Assembly: GCA_028564925.1 (NCBI GenBank)
Contig: CM053031.1
Span: forward strand, 166,583,084-166,647,083
DNA: 64,000 nucleotides
Source of the DNA: Lithobates sylvaticus
Lineage: Eukaryota > Chordata > Amphibia > Anura > Ranidae
Direction: 5' to 3'
In this document: positions 1 to 9,705 of the stretch, in pieces
How the letters are laid out: every line of letters begins with the position of its first letter
Numbering within the stretch: the first letter of the stretch is position 1
Translations under genes and position numbers: made by a program
The notes under the pieces: generated by a model
What the model was told of the DNA's origin: nothing
Databases searched by the model: none
The model's input: the letters and a program-made list of their open reading frames with translations, nothing else

Positions 1-487
1 GTGGAACATGACTGCCAGATTGCTGTCCTTGAGCATCCCCTCTCTCTGCGCTTACGCTACTGCCTTCCTCTAGCTGGGTATCATCATCGGAGCCTTCAAA
101 CCGCTGGGCATCCTCCTGGAGCATGTACCCAACACTGTGCTCAAACAGTTCGGGGGACTCCTCAGGAGGACATGGTGGGTCTAGGGAAGGGGTGCCTAAT
201 GATGACATTGAGTACGCATTGGCAGCTGCTTTGCCAGTACCCTGAGCCTGGGTGAGAGAGGATGAGGAGGATGAGGAGGGCTTGGTCATCCACTCTACCA
301 AGCCTTCGGCATGATGCGGCTCAACATGTCCAGCTGCCGAAAATAAGGACAAGCGTGTCCCATGGCCACGTGCTGATGACAATGCACCGCGTCCACGACC
401 AGCACTGTTGTCTCTAGACTCAGAGCCTGCTTGCCCTGTTTTCTTGGCTCGTGACTGTCTGCCTCTCCTTGTTGGTCTTCCAGACAT
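1..487 (-). CDS. hAT transposase, N-terminal part (open at window edge)
   Basis: The frame starts at the ATG at 487-485 and stays open to the window edge, giving 162 codons. It begins MSGRPTRRGRQSRAKK, a basic stretch, followed by RGRG, then HHAEGLVEWMTKP and a serine run, then acidic sequence (DDDTQLEEGS). The same order (basic, serine-rich, acidic) is seen at the start of the hAT transposase at 41326, which has LVEWLTQP at the matching place, and in a broken form at 22478. The catalytic and dimerisation regions would lie further downstream, outside the window. The match to a hAT lineage rests on comparison within this window. Whether the whole gene is intact cannot be seen. Confidence 0.6.
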   Translation of the reverse strand, partial: MSGRPTRRGRQSRAKKTGQAGSESRDNSAGRGRGALSSARGHGTRLSLFSAAGHVEPHHAEGLVEWMTKPSSSSSSSLTQAQGTGKAAANAYSMSSLGTPSLDPPCPPEESPELFEHSVGYMLQEDAQRFEGSDDDTQLEEGSSVSAERGDAQGQQSGSHVP

Positions 488-504
488 TGTAATGGGTAGA
501 GTAT

Positions 505-985
505 ATTGTGCTGGAGTCACACAGCACACACACTAACTCCTGCAGATGGCTGTCTTAGATGACAACAGTGCAGAAGGGCAGATACAGGGTGAGGTGGTTT
601 AGTGTGCTGTGCTATGCTCACACAGCACACACACACACTAACTCCTGCAAATGGCTGCCTTAGATGACAACAGGGCAGAAGGGCAGATACAGGGTGAGGT
701 GGTTTAGTGTGCTGTGCTATACTCACACAGCACACACACACTAACTCCTGCAGATGGCTGGCTTAGATGACAACAGGGCAGAAGGGCAGATACAGGGTAA
801 GGTGGTTTAGTGTGCTGTGCTATAGTCACACAGCACACAAACACTAACTCCTGCAGGTGGCTGCCTTAGATGACAACAGGGCAGAAGGGCAGATACAGGG
901 TAAGGTGGTTTAGTGTGCTACTGCTGTGCTATGCTCACACAGCACGCACACACACACACACTAACTCCTGCAGATGACTGGATTG
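505..985. repeat. Tandem repeat of about 103-117 bp in hAT leader
   Basis: About four copies of a unit containing TAACTCCTGCA, GATGACAACAG and GGTGGTTTAGTGTGCTG lie in a row. TAACTCCTGC recurs near 533, 639, 742, 845 and 962. Each unit carries a short CA run at the junction that varies in length, which explains the uneven period. It lies between the hAT terminus and the transposase start codon. A separate tandem repeat occupies the same place in hAT copy C. Confidence 0.85.
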
Positions 986-1544
986 GTAGAGAACAGCACT
1001 GAGAAGAACACACTATCCCTGCCTATTTTTCCTCTATCCCTACACTTTCCCCACAAGCAAAGGCTGAAAAGAATAAACTATCCCTGCCTATTTTTCCTCT
1101 TTCCCTACACTATTCCCCACACAGAAATGAATCACAAGCACATATAGTGTGTACACTGTACAGTACAGTCTGTCACTGTTCCTAACGCCGGAACACACTA
1201 CACAAGGCCGCCGGCATGGCGGCCTTATATAGTGTGGGGTGTGTACTAACCCCCTAAGCTATAATTGGCCACAGGCATCCTGCCTGTGGCCAATTATTGC
1301 TCTGCTCGCCTCTGGCTCTATGATTGGCCAAGCATGCGGGGTCACAGTGCATGCTTGGCCAATCATCAGCCAGCAATGCACTGCGACTGGCGCAATGCAT
1401 TGTGGACCGTTCGCATCACAGGAATTTGATGCGAACGGCCCTCAGAGTTCTGGTTTTGACGAGCGGACGAACGGCCGATGTTCGATTCGAACATGGGTTC
1501 GAATCGAACACCGGGCCCATCCCTACTCACCAGCAAACCACAGA

Positions 1545-2430
1545 TCACTATCCTTTATCCCATTAGCAGCATTAACAACCTTTATACTTGACATCTCATT
1601 TTCAGATTGGATCAATGTGGGTCTTCAAAACATTGGGAACTTATACCATGACTCCATACAACTTACATTCCAACAACTACAAGCCAATTACAATATTGCT
1701 TTTTAGAATACCTCAGACACCGCTCAGCCCTCTCCCGGATACAATGGTCAAATGACCCCTTCTTCTGGCACCCTCTAAAGTCCTATGACACAGAAACCCA
1801 CAGCCAAAAGGGTATCTTCTTCATCTACAAACTCCTTATTGTCCCACAGCCCCAACACAAAACCTCTGCAATGCTTCATTGGGAGCTTCTCCTCAATCGC
1901 ACCTATTCAGTCTAACAATGGTACCAAGCCCTTCATTTACCAACAAAAATATCCACATGCATACTCCATTGGGAATCTATCCAAAAAAATCCTACACAAA
2001 TGGTACCTTACCCCATCTAAACTAGCACAGATTTATCCTAACACCACTAACTTATGTTGGAGGAACTGTGGCCACCCTGGTACATCCTTACATATATGGT
2101 GGACCTGCCCGATAATTGCTTCCTTCTGGCCTCTCCTTTCCAGGTTTATAACCTCCATTCTCTCAATCCCTGTCCCCCTCTCTCCGCAGATGGTCCTGTT
2201 GGGTTTGGAAATCAATTCCTGGCCTCCAACCATGTCCACCGTCCTATCTCATGTACTTATTGCCACCAGACTAGCAATAGCTAGGAACTGGGAATCTCTC
2301 AAACCACCTTCTATCTATATTCTCAATACTCACTGTCTAATGGAATATATGCACGCTAAGGCCCACCTTCAGACCCCCAAATTATACAGAAACTGGAGTC
2401 CTTGGATCAAGCAAGTGCCTATCTCTCGAC
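1545..2430 (+). pseudogene. L1 ORF2 C-terminal domain, broken
   Basis: The main open piece runs from 1785 and carries KWYLTPSKLAQIYP followed by a zinc-knuckle-like CWRNCGHPGTSLHIWWTCP. This arrangement, a WYLTP block then Cx(3)C...HxxWxC, is typical of the C-terminus of L1-clade ORF2 proteins. Upstream, 1545-1706 encodes a matching segment in a different frame and 1705-1850 another, so at least two frameshifts separate the parts. The reverse transcriptase and endonuclease are absent. The last codons run into a MITE. It resembles the minus-strand L1 at 30126-30647 (KLFHNWYLTPTKLTHIYP) and probably belongs to the same subfamily. Confidence 0.75.
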
Positions 2431-2434
2431 TTAA

Positions 2435-2922
2435 AGGGGTTGTAAAGAAGGTTTTTTTTTTTTTTAATTAACAAACATGCTATACTTACCTCCACTGTGC
2501 AGCTCGTTTTGCACAGAGTGGCCCAAACCTGGTCTTCTGGGGTCCCTCGGCGGCTGTCTCGGCTCCACCCCGCAAGTACTGCTCACCTTAATGCAAGCTC
2601 CCTCGCATGGAGTACATGCGGGCGTGCTCCTGTGATACAGCCAGTGGCTATAGCCACTGGCTGTATCCCTCAGCCCCGCCCCCTGGCGCGCCACGTCATT
2701 GGATGTGATTGACAGCAGCGCAAGCCAATGGCTGAGCTGCTTTCAATCCATCCACTATAGCCAATCAACGGGCAGGTTGAGCGGCGAAGAGGATGTCGGG
2801 GGCGAGCGCGGGACTTTCAAAGGGTCAGGTAAGTAAAACGGGGGGCCGGTATTGTCAGATGTTTTTTCACCTTAATGCATAGAATGCATTAAGGTGAAAA
2901 AACTTTTACCTTTACAACCCCT
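2435..2922. mobile_element. MITE with TTAA target duplication
   Basis: Terminal inverted repeats AGGGGTTGTAAAG and CTTTACAACCCCT are bounded by TTAA at 2431-2434 and 2923-2926. The inner sequence includes TTAATGCATAGAATGCATTAAGG near the right end. No coding capacity is seen. TTAA duplication is known for piggyBac and Kolobok superfamilies; I cannot choose between them. A related copy lies at 34004-34429. Confidence 0.8.
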
Positions 2923-3308
2923 TTAACTGTCATCCCTCTAATAAGTTCCAACCATTGCCTGTTATCAGTTGATAACTCAACAGGACCACCTTTCTTTTAT
3001 TTCTTCTATTTCTTTTACTTCTATCTAGACTATAACATCTTATGATACAGATAACACCGTTTTACATTATATTACTTATTAGTTTATTTCATGCCCTTTA
3101 CTGTTCGTGAAATGTCTACTGTGTTCTCTTAGATTGAAACAGTTGGCAAGTTATTGTAAGCCAACCACGTCTTCCATAACGTACATTCATATATTGTTTA
3201 AACCGTTTGTTTTACCTATAAACAATAAGTGATTTGTGGCTGCATTACTTGATAGCATTTGAATAAAGCTTCAGTTTAAAAAAATTAAAATAAAAAATAA
3301 AAATAAAG

Positions 3309-3945
3309 GAATGAGCAAACATTTAAAAAATAGCACACATGTTTCTTGTTTCATTAAAAGCATCTAAATAAAATAGCTTATTCTAGTTATAGGGTTTGTT
3401 TAGTTACTATGCCACAAATGAAAGTTTAGCTGAAACCCTTTAATTACATATTATTTTCTACACACCGAATATAAAGCCTATAGGTAGGATCTGCCTAAAT
3501 CTACTTTAAAGAAAAACATTTAACCTTAACATTAAACTAGTCAGGATCCATTTAGTAACCAGCAACTCTTGAGACAGTGAACAATTTGGTCTGGAGTATA
3601 ATACTACAATTGGCATATAGAGTTCAGAGATCAGGAGAATAAAGTGTACAGAGTGCAGTATATGTATTTAATATACAATAGAATGGTGTGTGTACTGTAC
3701 ATCACATAATAAAGCAATCAGGAGAAATCAGGAGAATATAATGTACAAAGTATGTTACATAATCATGTCTGCTGTACTTTGTACGTAGTGCTGTATGTTG
3801 CACACTCCTGACTGTTACATGGTTAAGGAGATGGTAATTTGCAGCTTGACCAATGATAGTTTTAAACTGTTACTTTAGATAAAAAGTAAAACATTTTTGT
3901 CATTTGTCCTGCTTTTAACACAAAAATATGCTTACAAAGCATGGT
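3309..3945. other. Unassigned AT-rich sequence
   Basis: No gene or named element is recognised. A short imperfect direct repeat (ATCAGGAGAATAAAGTGTAC near 3630 and a variant near 3728) suggests an old repeat. Confidence 0.5.
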
Positions 3946-4490
3946 ATACTATGTTACCAAAAGTATTGGGACACCTGCATTTTACGCACATGAAATTTAA
4001 TGGCATCCCAGTCTTAGTCCATAGGGTTCAATATTCAGTTGGCCCACCCTTTGCTGCTATAACAGTTTCAACTCTTCTGGGAAGGCTGTCCACAATGTTT
4101 AGAAGTTTGTCATTCTTCCAGAAGCGCATTTGTGAGGTCAGGCACTGATGTGGATGAGAAGGCCTGTCTCACAGTCTCCGCTCTAATTCATCCCAAAGGT
4201 GTTCTATCAGGTTAAGGTGCAGGCCAGTCAAGTTCCTCCATCCTAAACTCGCTAATCCATGTCTTTATGGACCTTGCTTTGTGCACTGGTACAAATAATT
4301 TGGTGGAGGGGGGATTATGGTGTGGTGTTATTTTTCAGGGATTGGGCTTGGCCCTTTAGATCCAGTGAAGGGAATACTTAAGGCGTCATCATACCAAGAC
4401 ATTTTGGACCATTTCATGCTCCCAACTTTGTGGGAACAGTTTTGGGAAAGCCCCTTCTTTCTCCAACATGACTGTGCAATTTATTGAAGC
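3946..4490 (-). mobile_element. Tc1-like transposon remnant with an internal inversion
   Basis: The left end at about 3946 carries a Tc1-type terminus (ACCAAAAGTATTGGGACACC). On the minus strand 4290 to 3990 encodes the C-terminal transposase region in pieces, including the block around CACAAAGCAAGGTCCATAAAG. From about 4296 to 4485 the preceding transposase segment appears on the plus strand instead, with residues GLGLAPLDPVKGILKASSYQDIL and FLQHDCA read as separate short matches. The middle segment is therefore inverted relative to its neighbours. The catalytic region is incomplete and the other terminus is missing. Assignment rests on recognising the family by eye. Confidence 0.65.
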
Positions 4491-5049
4491 CTTTGTATTT
4501 TGTGAATAAGTTTACAGGATACAAAGTATTCTGTGATTGGTAAGGAGGAAGGGAGGGGCAGGCATAGAAGCTGCAGTGAGTCTACACTTAAAAGAACTGA
4601 GACCAAAGGGTCCAGCATCAGAGTTCTGGAAGCTATCTTTCTGGAGCATGACAAGCCTGGCAGATGTAAAGTAAAGAGATAAGTACTTGAAGTGACATGC
4701 ACCTCACTGGACTTAACTTATGGTATGCCTGCAGTTTTTACAAAATAGCTGAATTCCTTGAGTTCAGCTTTAATCATAATTTTCATTCACATAGTAGCTG
4801 CATTTAGCAATACAGAGTTTACACTCACTAGGGTGGGCATAGTGGGGTTGTGGGAAAAGCACTATGCTCAAGGCACTTAGCTTGGGCTCAATAATGTTGT
4901 GGTGTATCAATGCATTTCTATAAACATGGTTTAGTCCAGGCATTAATGTGTGTTGCATTAAGAAAGCCCATTTATTTGAAAAATATAAAGGAAAAATACT
5001 GCGCATATGTAAAAACATAAAAATGTATAATGTCAATCACCACCATTAC
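4491..5049. other. Unassigned sequence
   Basis: No gene or clear element is recognised. An 88-codon minus-strand frame at 4770-5036 resembles nothing I know and is taken as chance. Confidence 0.5.
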
Positions 5050-5588
5050 AGTGTAAATTGTCCAGCGGCACCACAAAAGTGAGATATAATCACAATAAAC
5101 ATGTAGAAAAAAATGATGCGCTAAACAAAAATCTCATATTGGGCTATTTAAATCAACTGTAGAAAACAAAAATCTGTGATAAGTAGTTGAAGCCAATAAA
5201 AGCCTCCACCTCGTGCGTGCACCATCACCACAGGCAATATAGACTATAATATACTACAATATAGAGAGCCTGGACCCTTTATTATGAAGGGTCAAACAGG
5301 CTTTATGTAACAATCTTTGCAGGGGTCATCAGCTGGAGATGTATCCTCAGATCAAACAGGGTATAAGCAGGACATTCAAACCAAGCTCCATCCACCCCTC
5401 GATCACATTGATCATAAAATGAAGGAGACACCAGATAGTATAAAATCCCAAAAGGTTTGTTTAATATAAAGTATTGCACTTACATTGATACAGGTAAAAT
5501 CAGCATTGTGTACAATATATTATACATTAAGACATTACGATTTCAAGGCACTGTGCACATAAACATGATAGCAGGAAACAGCTTCTAA

Positions 5589-5626
5589 CCTGACCTGTTT
5601 CATCACAAAAAGACTTCTTTCGGGAC
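5589..5626 (-). ncRNA. Degenerate hammerhead-like motif in PLE tail
   Basis: On the minus strand GAAAGAAGTC, a short loop and GATGAAACAGGTC follow the order expected of a hammerhead core (CUGAUGA-like box, stem II, GAAA box, cleavage-side GUC). The first box and stem II are poor, so activity is doubtful. It is called only because better versions occupy the same place in three related ends in this window. Confidence 0.25.
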
Positions 5627-6203
5627 ATTAGCATAATTTCCTACCATCGCTTGTAAATAGGGAAACAGGCAATTCAAGCCTCGCTTCCATTTCCACATTC
5701 AAGCCTCTTTTTTATTCCTGCTGTCATAAGAGAGGATGGATATCTCACATCCAAGCCTCACTCATGCAAACAGGAATGAAGATAGATGACAAAGGCAATG
5801 TAAGCCTCACCTTCATTTCTGCAGCCAGGGAGGAGGGGTAAACACATCCCAATCCCACTCTCATGCAAACAAGTTATATTAACTTCATTAAAAGTTACAG
5901 AGGGCAGATTAAACTGCCACAAATACTAAATCCTTAATATAAAAACATTTTAAATATTTAATCCCAGGACAAGAAAAAAATAATAAATAAAAAAATTTAA
6001 TAAATAAAAATAATTAAATATAAAGAGAAACTCTAACTGGTCAAAAACTACTGGCTACAGATATGAACATAGGCTAAGACTCATAGACACATTAACTACA
6101 AAACATTCCCTAGACACAAAGTACTCTGTATTAGGAGTTATCTATAAAACTGTTAACATCCCAATCGATGTTCAAACCATATGGAACATAACTGTTAAGG
6201 ATA

Positions 6204-6421
6204 CAGTGGTGTGAAAAAGTGTTTGCCCCCTTCCTCATTTCCTGTTCCTTTGCATGTTTGTCACACTTAAGTGTTTCGGAACATCAAACCAATTTAAACA
6301 ATAGTCAAGGACAACACAAGTAAACACAAAATGCAATTTGTAAATGAAGGTGTGTATTATTAAAGGTGAAAAAAAATCCAAACCATCATGGCCCTGTGTG
6401 AAAAAGTGATTGCCCCCCTTG
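6204..6421. repeat. Tc1 left terminal inverted repeat (IR/DR)
   Basis: The sequence pairs with 9568-9705 joined to 14065-14141. Two direct repeats (GTGTGAAAAAGTG...TTGCCC) lie at its outer and inner edges; in this family these are transposase binding sites. Confidence 0.85.
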
Positions 6422-6582
6422 TTAAAACATACTATAACTGTGGTTGTCCACACCTGAGTTCAATTTCTCTAGCCACACCCAGGCCTGATTATTGCCACAC
6501 CTGTTCACAATCAAGGCATCACTTAAATAGGAGCTGCTTGACACAGTAAGGTCCACCAGAAAATCCTTAAAAGCTACACATC

Positions 6583-6900
6583 ATGCCGAGACCCAAAGAA
6601 ATTCAGGAACAATTGAGAAAGAAAGTAATTGAGATCTATCAGTCTGGAAAGGGTTATAAAGCCATTTCCAAAGCTTTGGGAATCCAGCGAACCACAGTGA
6701 GAGCCATTATCCACAAATGGCGAAGACATGGAACAGTGGTGAACCTTCCCAGGAGTGGCCGGCCGCCCAAAATTACCCCAAGAGCGCAGCGACGACTCAT
6801 CCAAGAGGTCACAAAAGACCCCACAACAACGTCCAAGGAACTGCAGGCCTCACTTGCCTCAGTTAAGGTCAGCGTTTATGCCTCCACCATCAGGAAAATG
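6583..6900 (+). pseudogene. Tc1 transposase, N-terminal DNA-binding half
   Basis: The frame begins MPRPKEIQEQLRKKVIEIYQ and encodes a paired-like helix-turn-helix region: first HTH around residues 10-55 (KAISKALGIQRTTVRAIIHKW), then the GRPPKI linker and the second HTH region (RRLIQEVTKDPTTTSKELQ). Such a bipartite domain binds the terminal repeats in Tc1 transposases. The gene is cut after ...TIRK at about 6898 by a PLE insertion and continues in the same reading frame at 8854. The start ATG lies about 160 bp inside the left terminal repeat, normal for the family. Confidence 0.9.
6885..6898. repeat. Target duplication, left (PLE copy B)
   Basis: CACCATCAGGAAAA occurs here and again at 8841-8854, flanking the PLE insertion in the Tc1 transposase gene. 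Confidence 0.9.
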
Positions 6901-7867
6901 TAAAAAGTGGAAGAAATTATAGCGCTAAACTCAGATAGAACACACAGTGCAAGTGTAGCGGCTGCGCTAGAATAAGACAAATATTCAATAGGCAATGTAA
7001 AGAAAAAGTGCAGCGCTAAAGGAGTGAATGGTGGTGATACCCTTCAGCTAACAAACAATTCCTCAATGATGATTAAGGAAATAATGAAAAACCTAACGTG
7101 AACAAACAAAAAAATTATTCCTCAGTGGTGATTAAGGGAATGGTGTAAACCTAAAACAAAAAGGCAAACAATACAAATAATGTTTGTAGTGCACACAATA
7201 AAGTCCCAAAAAAACTCCTCAATGATAATTGAGGAACAGATTCCTGTATACATTTGAAGTGAAAAACAACATGTAAAAGTGGTGATATTATCCTGGGTAA
7301 ACAGAAAATGTCCCAAAGTGATGCAATATGGATAACGTCAAGTCAGGATAATCCTGGACCGAATCTTCTGGTATACACACTCGTATATGAGGGAAAATAG
7401 ATGTACGCTTACCAGAACTGGTGGACTCCCTGTCAGCAACAGGGAGTCAAACAGGCATAGAGAGGCTCTAGGTAGCCTGCAACCTCGATGTTCCAGGGTG
7501 GACGGATGGACTGTGTAGAACCACTCACGGCTTCGCCAACAGGATACAGTGGGTCAGGATGAAGGCAGCTATCATGAAGTCTGGATCCTCATGGATGAGA
7601 TAGGGATTCCTGGATAGCCACTTGGTGGATGAAAAATGGAGTGAGCGGATGGTAAGCACTCACTGGGGATGAACCGAGGGCTCTCTTGGAATACTCTCCA
7701 AATGAATATTCAATCGTATGGAGAAAAATGGAAAAGAGAAAAAAACGGAGGGGACTCCAATAGTGTGGATCAATAAAGCAGGTTTTTATTTAAAAAAAAC
7801 AAATGCAAAACAAATAATAGTATAAAAGTGATCACATTTAAAAAAGCAGTGTGGGTATGGGTATGAC

Positions 7868-7911
7868 CTGGCCCGACGCGTTTCGTCTGTAGTAGACTTC
7901 AACTGGGGCAT
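7868..7911 (-). ncRNA. Hammerhead-like motif, left arm of PLE copy B
   Basis: Reverse-complement twin of 7924-7968; see that entry for the structure. Confidence 0.45.
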
Positions 7912-7923
7912 ATTCCCATTCAT

Positions 7924-7968
7924 ATGCCCCAGTTGAAGTCTACTACAGACGAAACGCGTCGGGCCAGG
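7924..7968 (+). ncRNA. Hammerhead-like motif, right arm of PLE copy B
   Basis: Order of parts: GCCCC (stem I, 5' side), CAGTTGA in place of CUGAUGA, stem II GTCT-ACTAC-AGAC, GAAAC, a minimal stem III around CGCG, GTC, then GGGC (stem I, 3' side). Type I hammerheads with tiny stem III are known in Penelope-like elements. The GAAA box, stem II and stem I are good. The first core box has two changes from consensus, so cleavage in this copy is doubtful. Confidence 0.45.
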
Positions 7969-8787
7969 TCATACCCATACCCACACTGCTTTTTTAAATG
8001 TGATCACTTTTATACTATTATTTGTTTTGCATTTGTTTTTTTTAAATAAAAACCTGCTTTATTGATCCACACTATTGGAGTCCCCTCCGTTTTTTTCTCT
8101 TTTCCATTTTTCTCCATACGATTGAATATTCATTTGGAGAGTATTCCAAGAGAGCCCTCGGTTCATCCCCAGTGAGTGCTTACCATCCGCTCACTCCATT
8201 TTTCATCCACCAAGTGGCTATCCAGGAATCCCTATCTCATCCATGAGGATCCAGACTTCATGATAGCTGCCTTCATCCTGACCCACTGTATCCTGTTGGC
8301 GAAGCCGTGAGTGGTTCTACACAGTCCATCCGTCCGCCCTGGAACATCGAGGTTGCAGGCTACCTAGAGCCTCTCTATGCCTGTTTGACTCCCTGTTGCT
8401 GACAGGGAGTCCACCAGTTCTGGTAAGCGTACATCTATTTTCCCTCATATACGAGTGTGTATACCAGAAGATTCGGTCCAGGATTATCCTGACTTGACGT
8501 TATCCATATTGCATCACTTTGGGACATTTTCTGTTTACCCAGGATAATATCACCACTTTTACATGTTGTTTTTCACTTCAAATGTATACAGGAATCTGTT
8601 CCTCAATTATCATTGAGGAGTTTTTTTGGGACTTTATTGTGTGCACTACAAACATTATTTGTATTGTTTGCCTTTTTGTTTTAGGTTTACACCATTCCCT
8701 TAATCACCACTGAGGAATAATTTTTTTGTTTGTTCACGTTAGGTTTTTCATTATTTCCTTAATCATCATTGAGGAATTGTTTGTTAA

Positions 8788-9600
<813 letters not shown>

Positions 9601-9705
9601 TGGTTTGGATTTTTTTTCACCTTTAATAATAAACACCTTCATTTACAAATTGCATTTTGTGTTTACTTGTGTTGTCCTTGACTATTGTTTAAATTGGTTT
9701 GATGT

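Larger units (their letters stand above)
1..1525 (-). mobile_element. hAT DNA transposon, 5' end (copy A)
   Basis: This is the 5' end of a hAT element on the minus strand; the rest lies outside the window. Its outer tip at 1511-1525 reads CCGGGCCCATCCCTA, whose reverse complement begins TAGGGATGGGCC. Three other hAT copies here have related tips (TAGAGAT, CAGGGATGAGCC). From the tip inwards it holds an AT/CG-mixed leader (about 985-1525), a tandem repeat (505-985) and the start of the transposase. The 8-bp duplication cannot be checked because the other end is missing. The element abuts L1 sequence at 1526 and probably split it. Confidence 0.7.
1526..3308 (+). mobile_element. L1-clade LINE, 3' fragment
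   Basis: This is the 3' part of an L1-like element: the ORF2 C-terminal region, a 3' untranslated region, and an A-rich tail at about 3278-3308. The coding similarity is visible from about 1546 (DWINVGLQNIGNLYHD, then a stretch in other frames, then KWYLTPSKLAQIYP). A MITE at 2435-2922 sits in the 3' end of the gene. The left edge coincides with the tip of hAT copy A, so the 5' part may lie beyond that element. Confidence 0.75.

Noticed and set aside
4770-5036. 88-codon minus-strand frame
   Set aside because: AT-rich, no motif, adjacent to repeat remnants; length is within chance expectation.
5318-5342. CTGATGA on the minus strand as a further hammerhead core
   Set aside because: No GAAA box with a pairing stem II follows at a proper distance.
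7122-8713. Identical 64-residue frames on opposite strands (7316-7122 and 8519-8713)
   Set aside because: They are mirror images produced by the palindrome, in non-coding PLE-end sequence.
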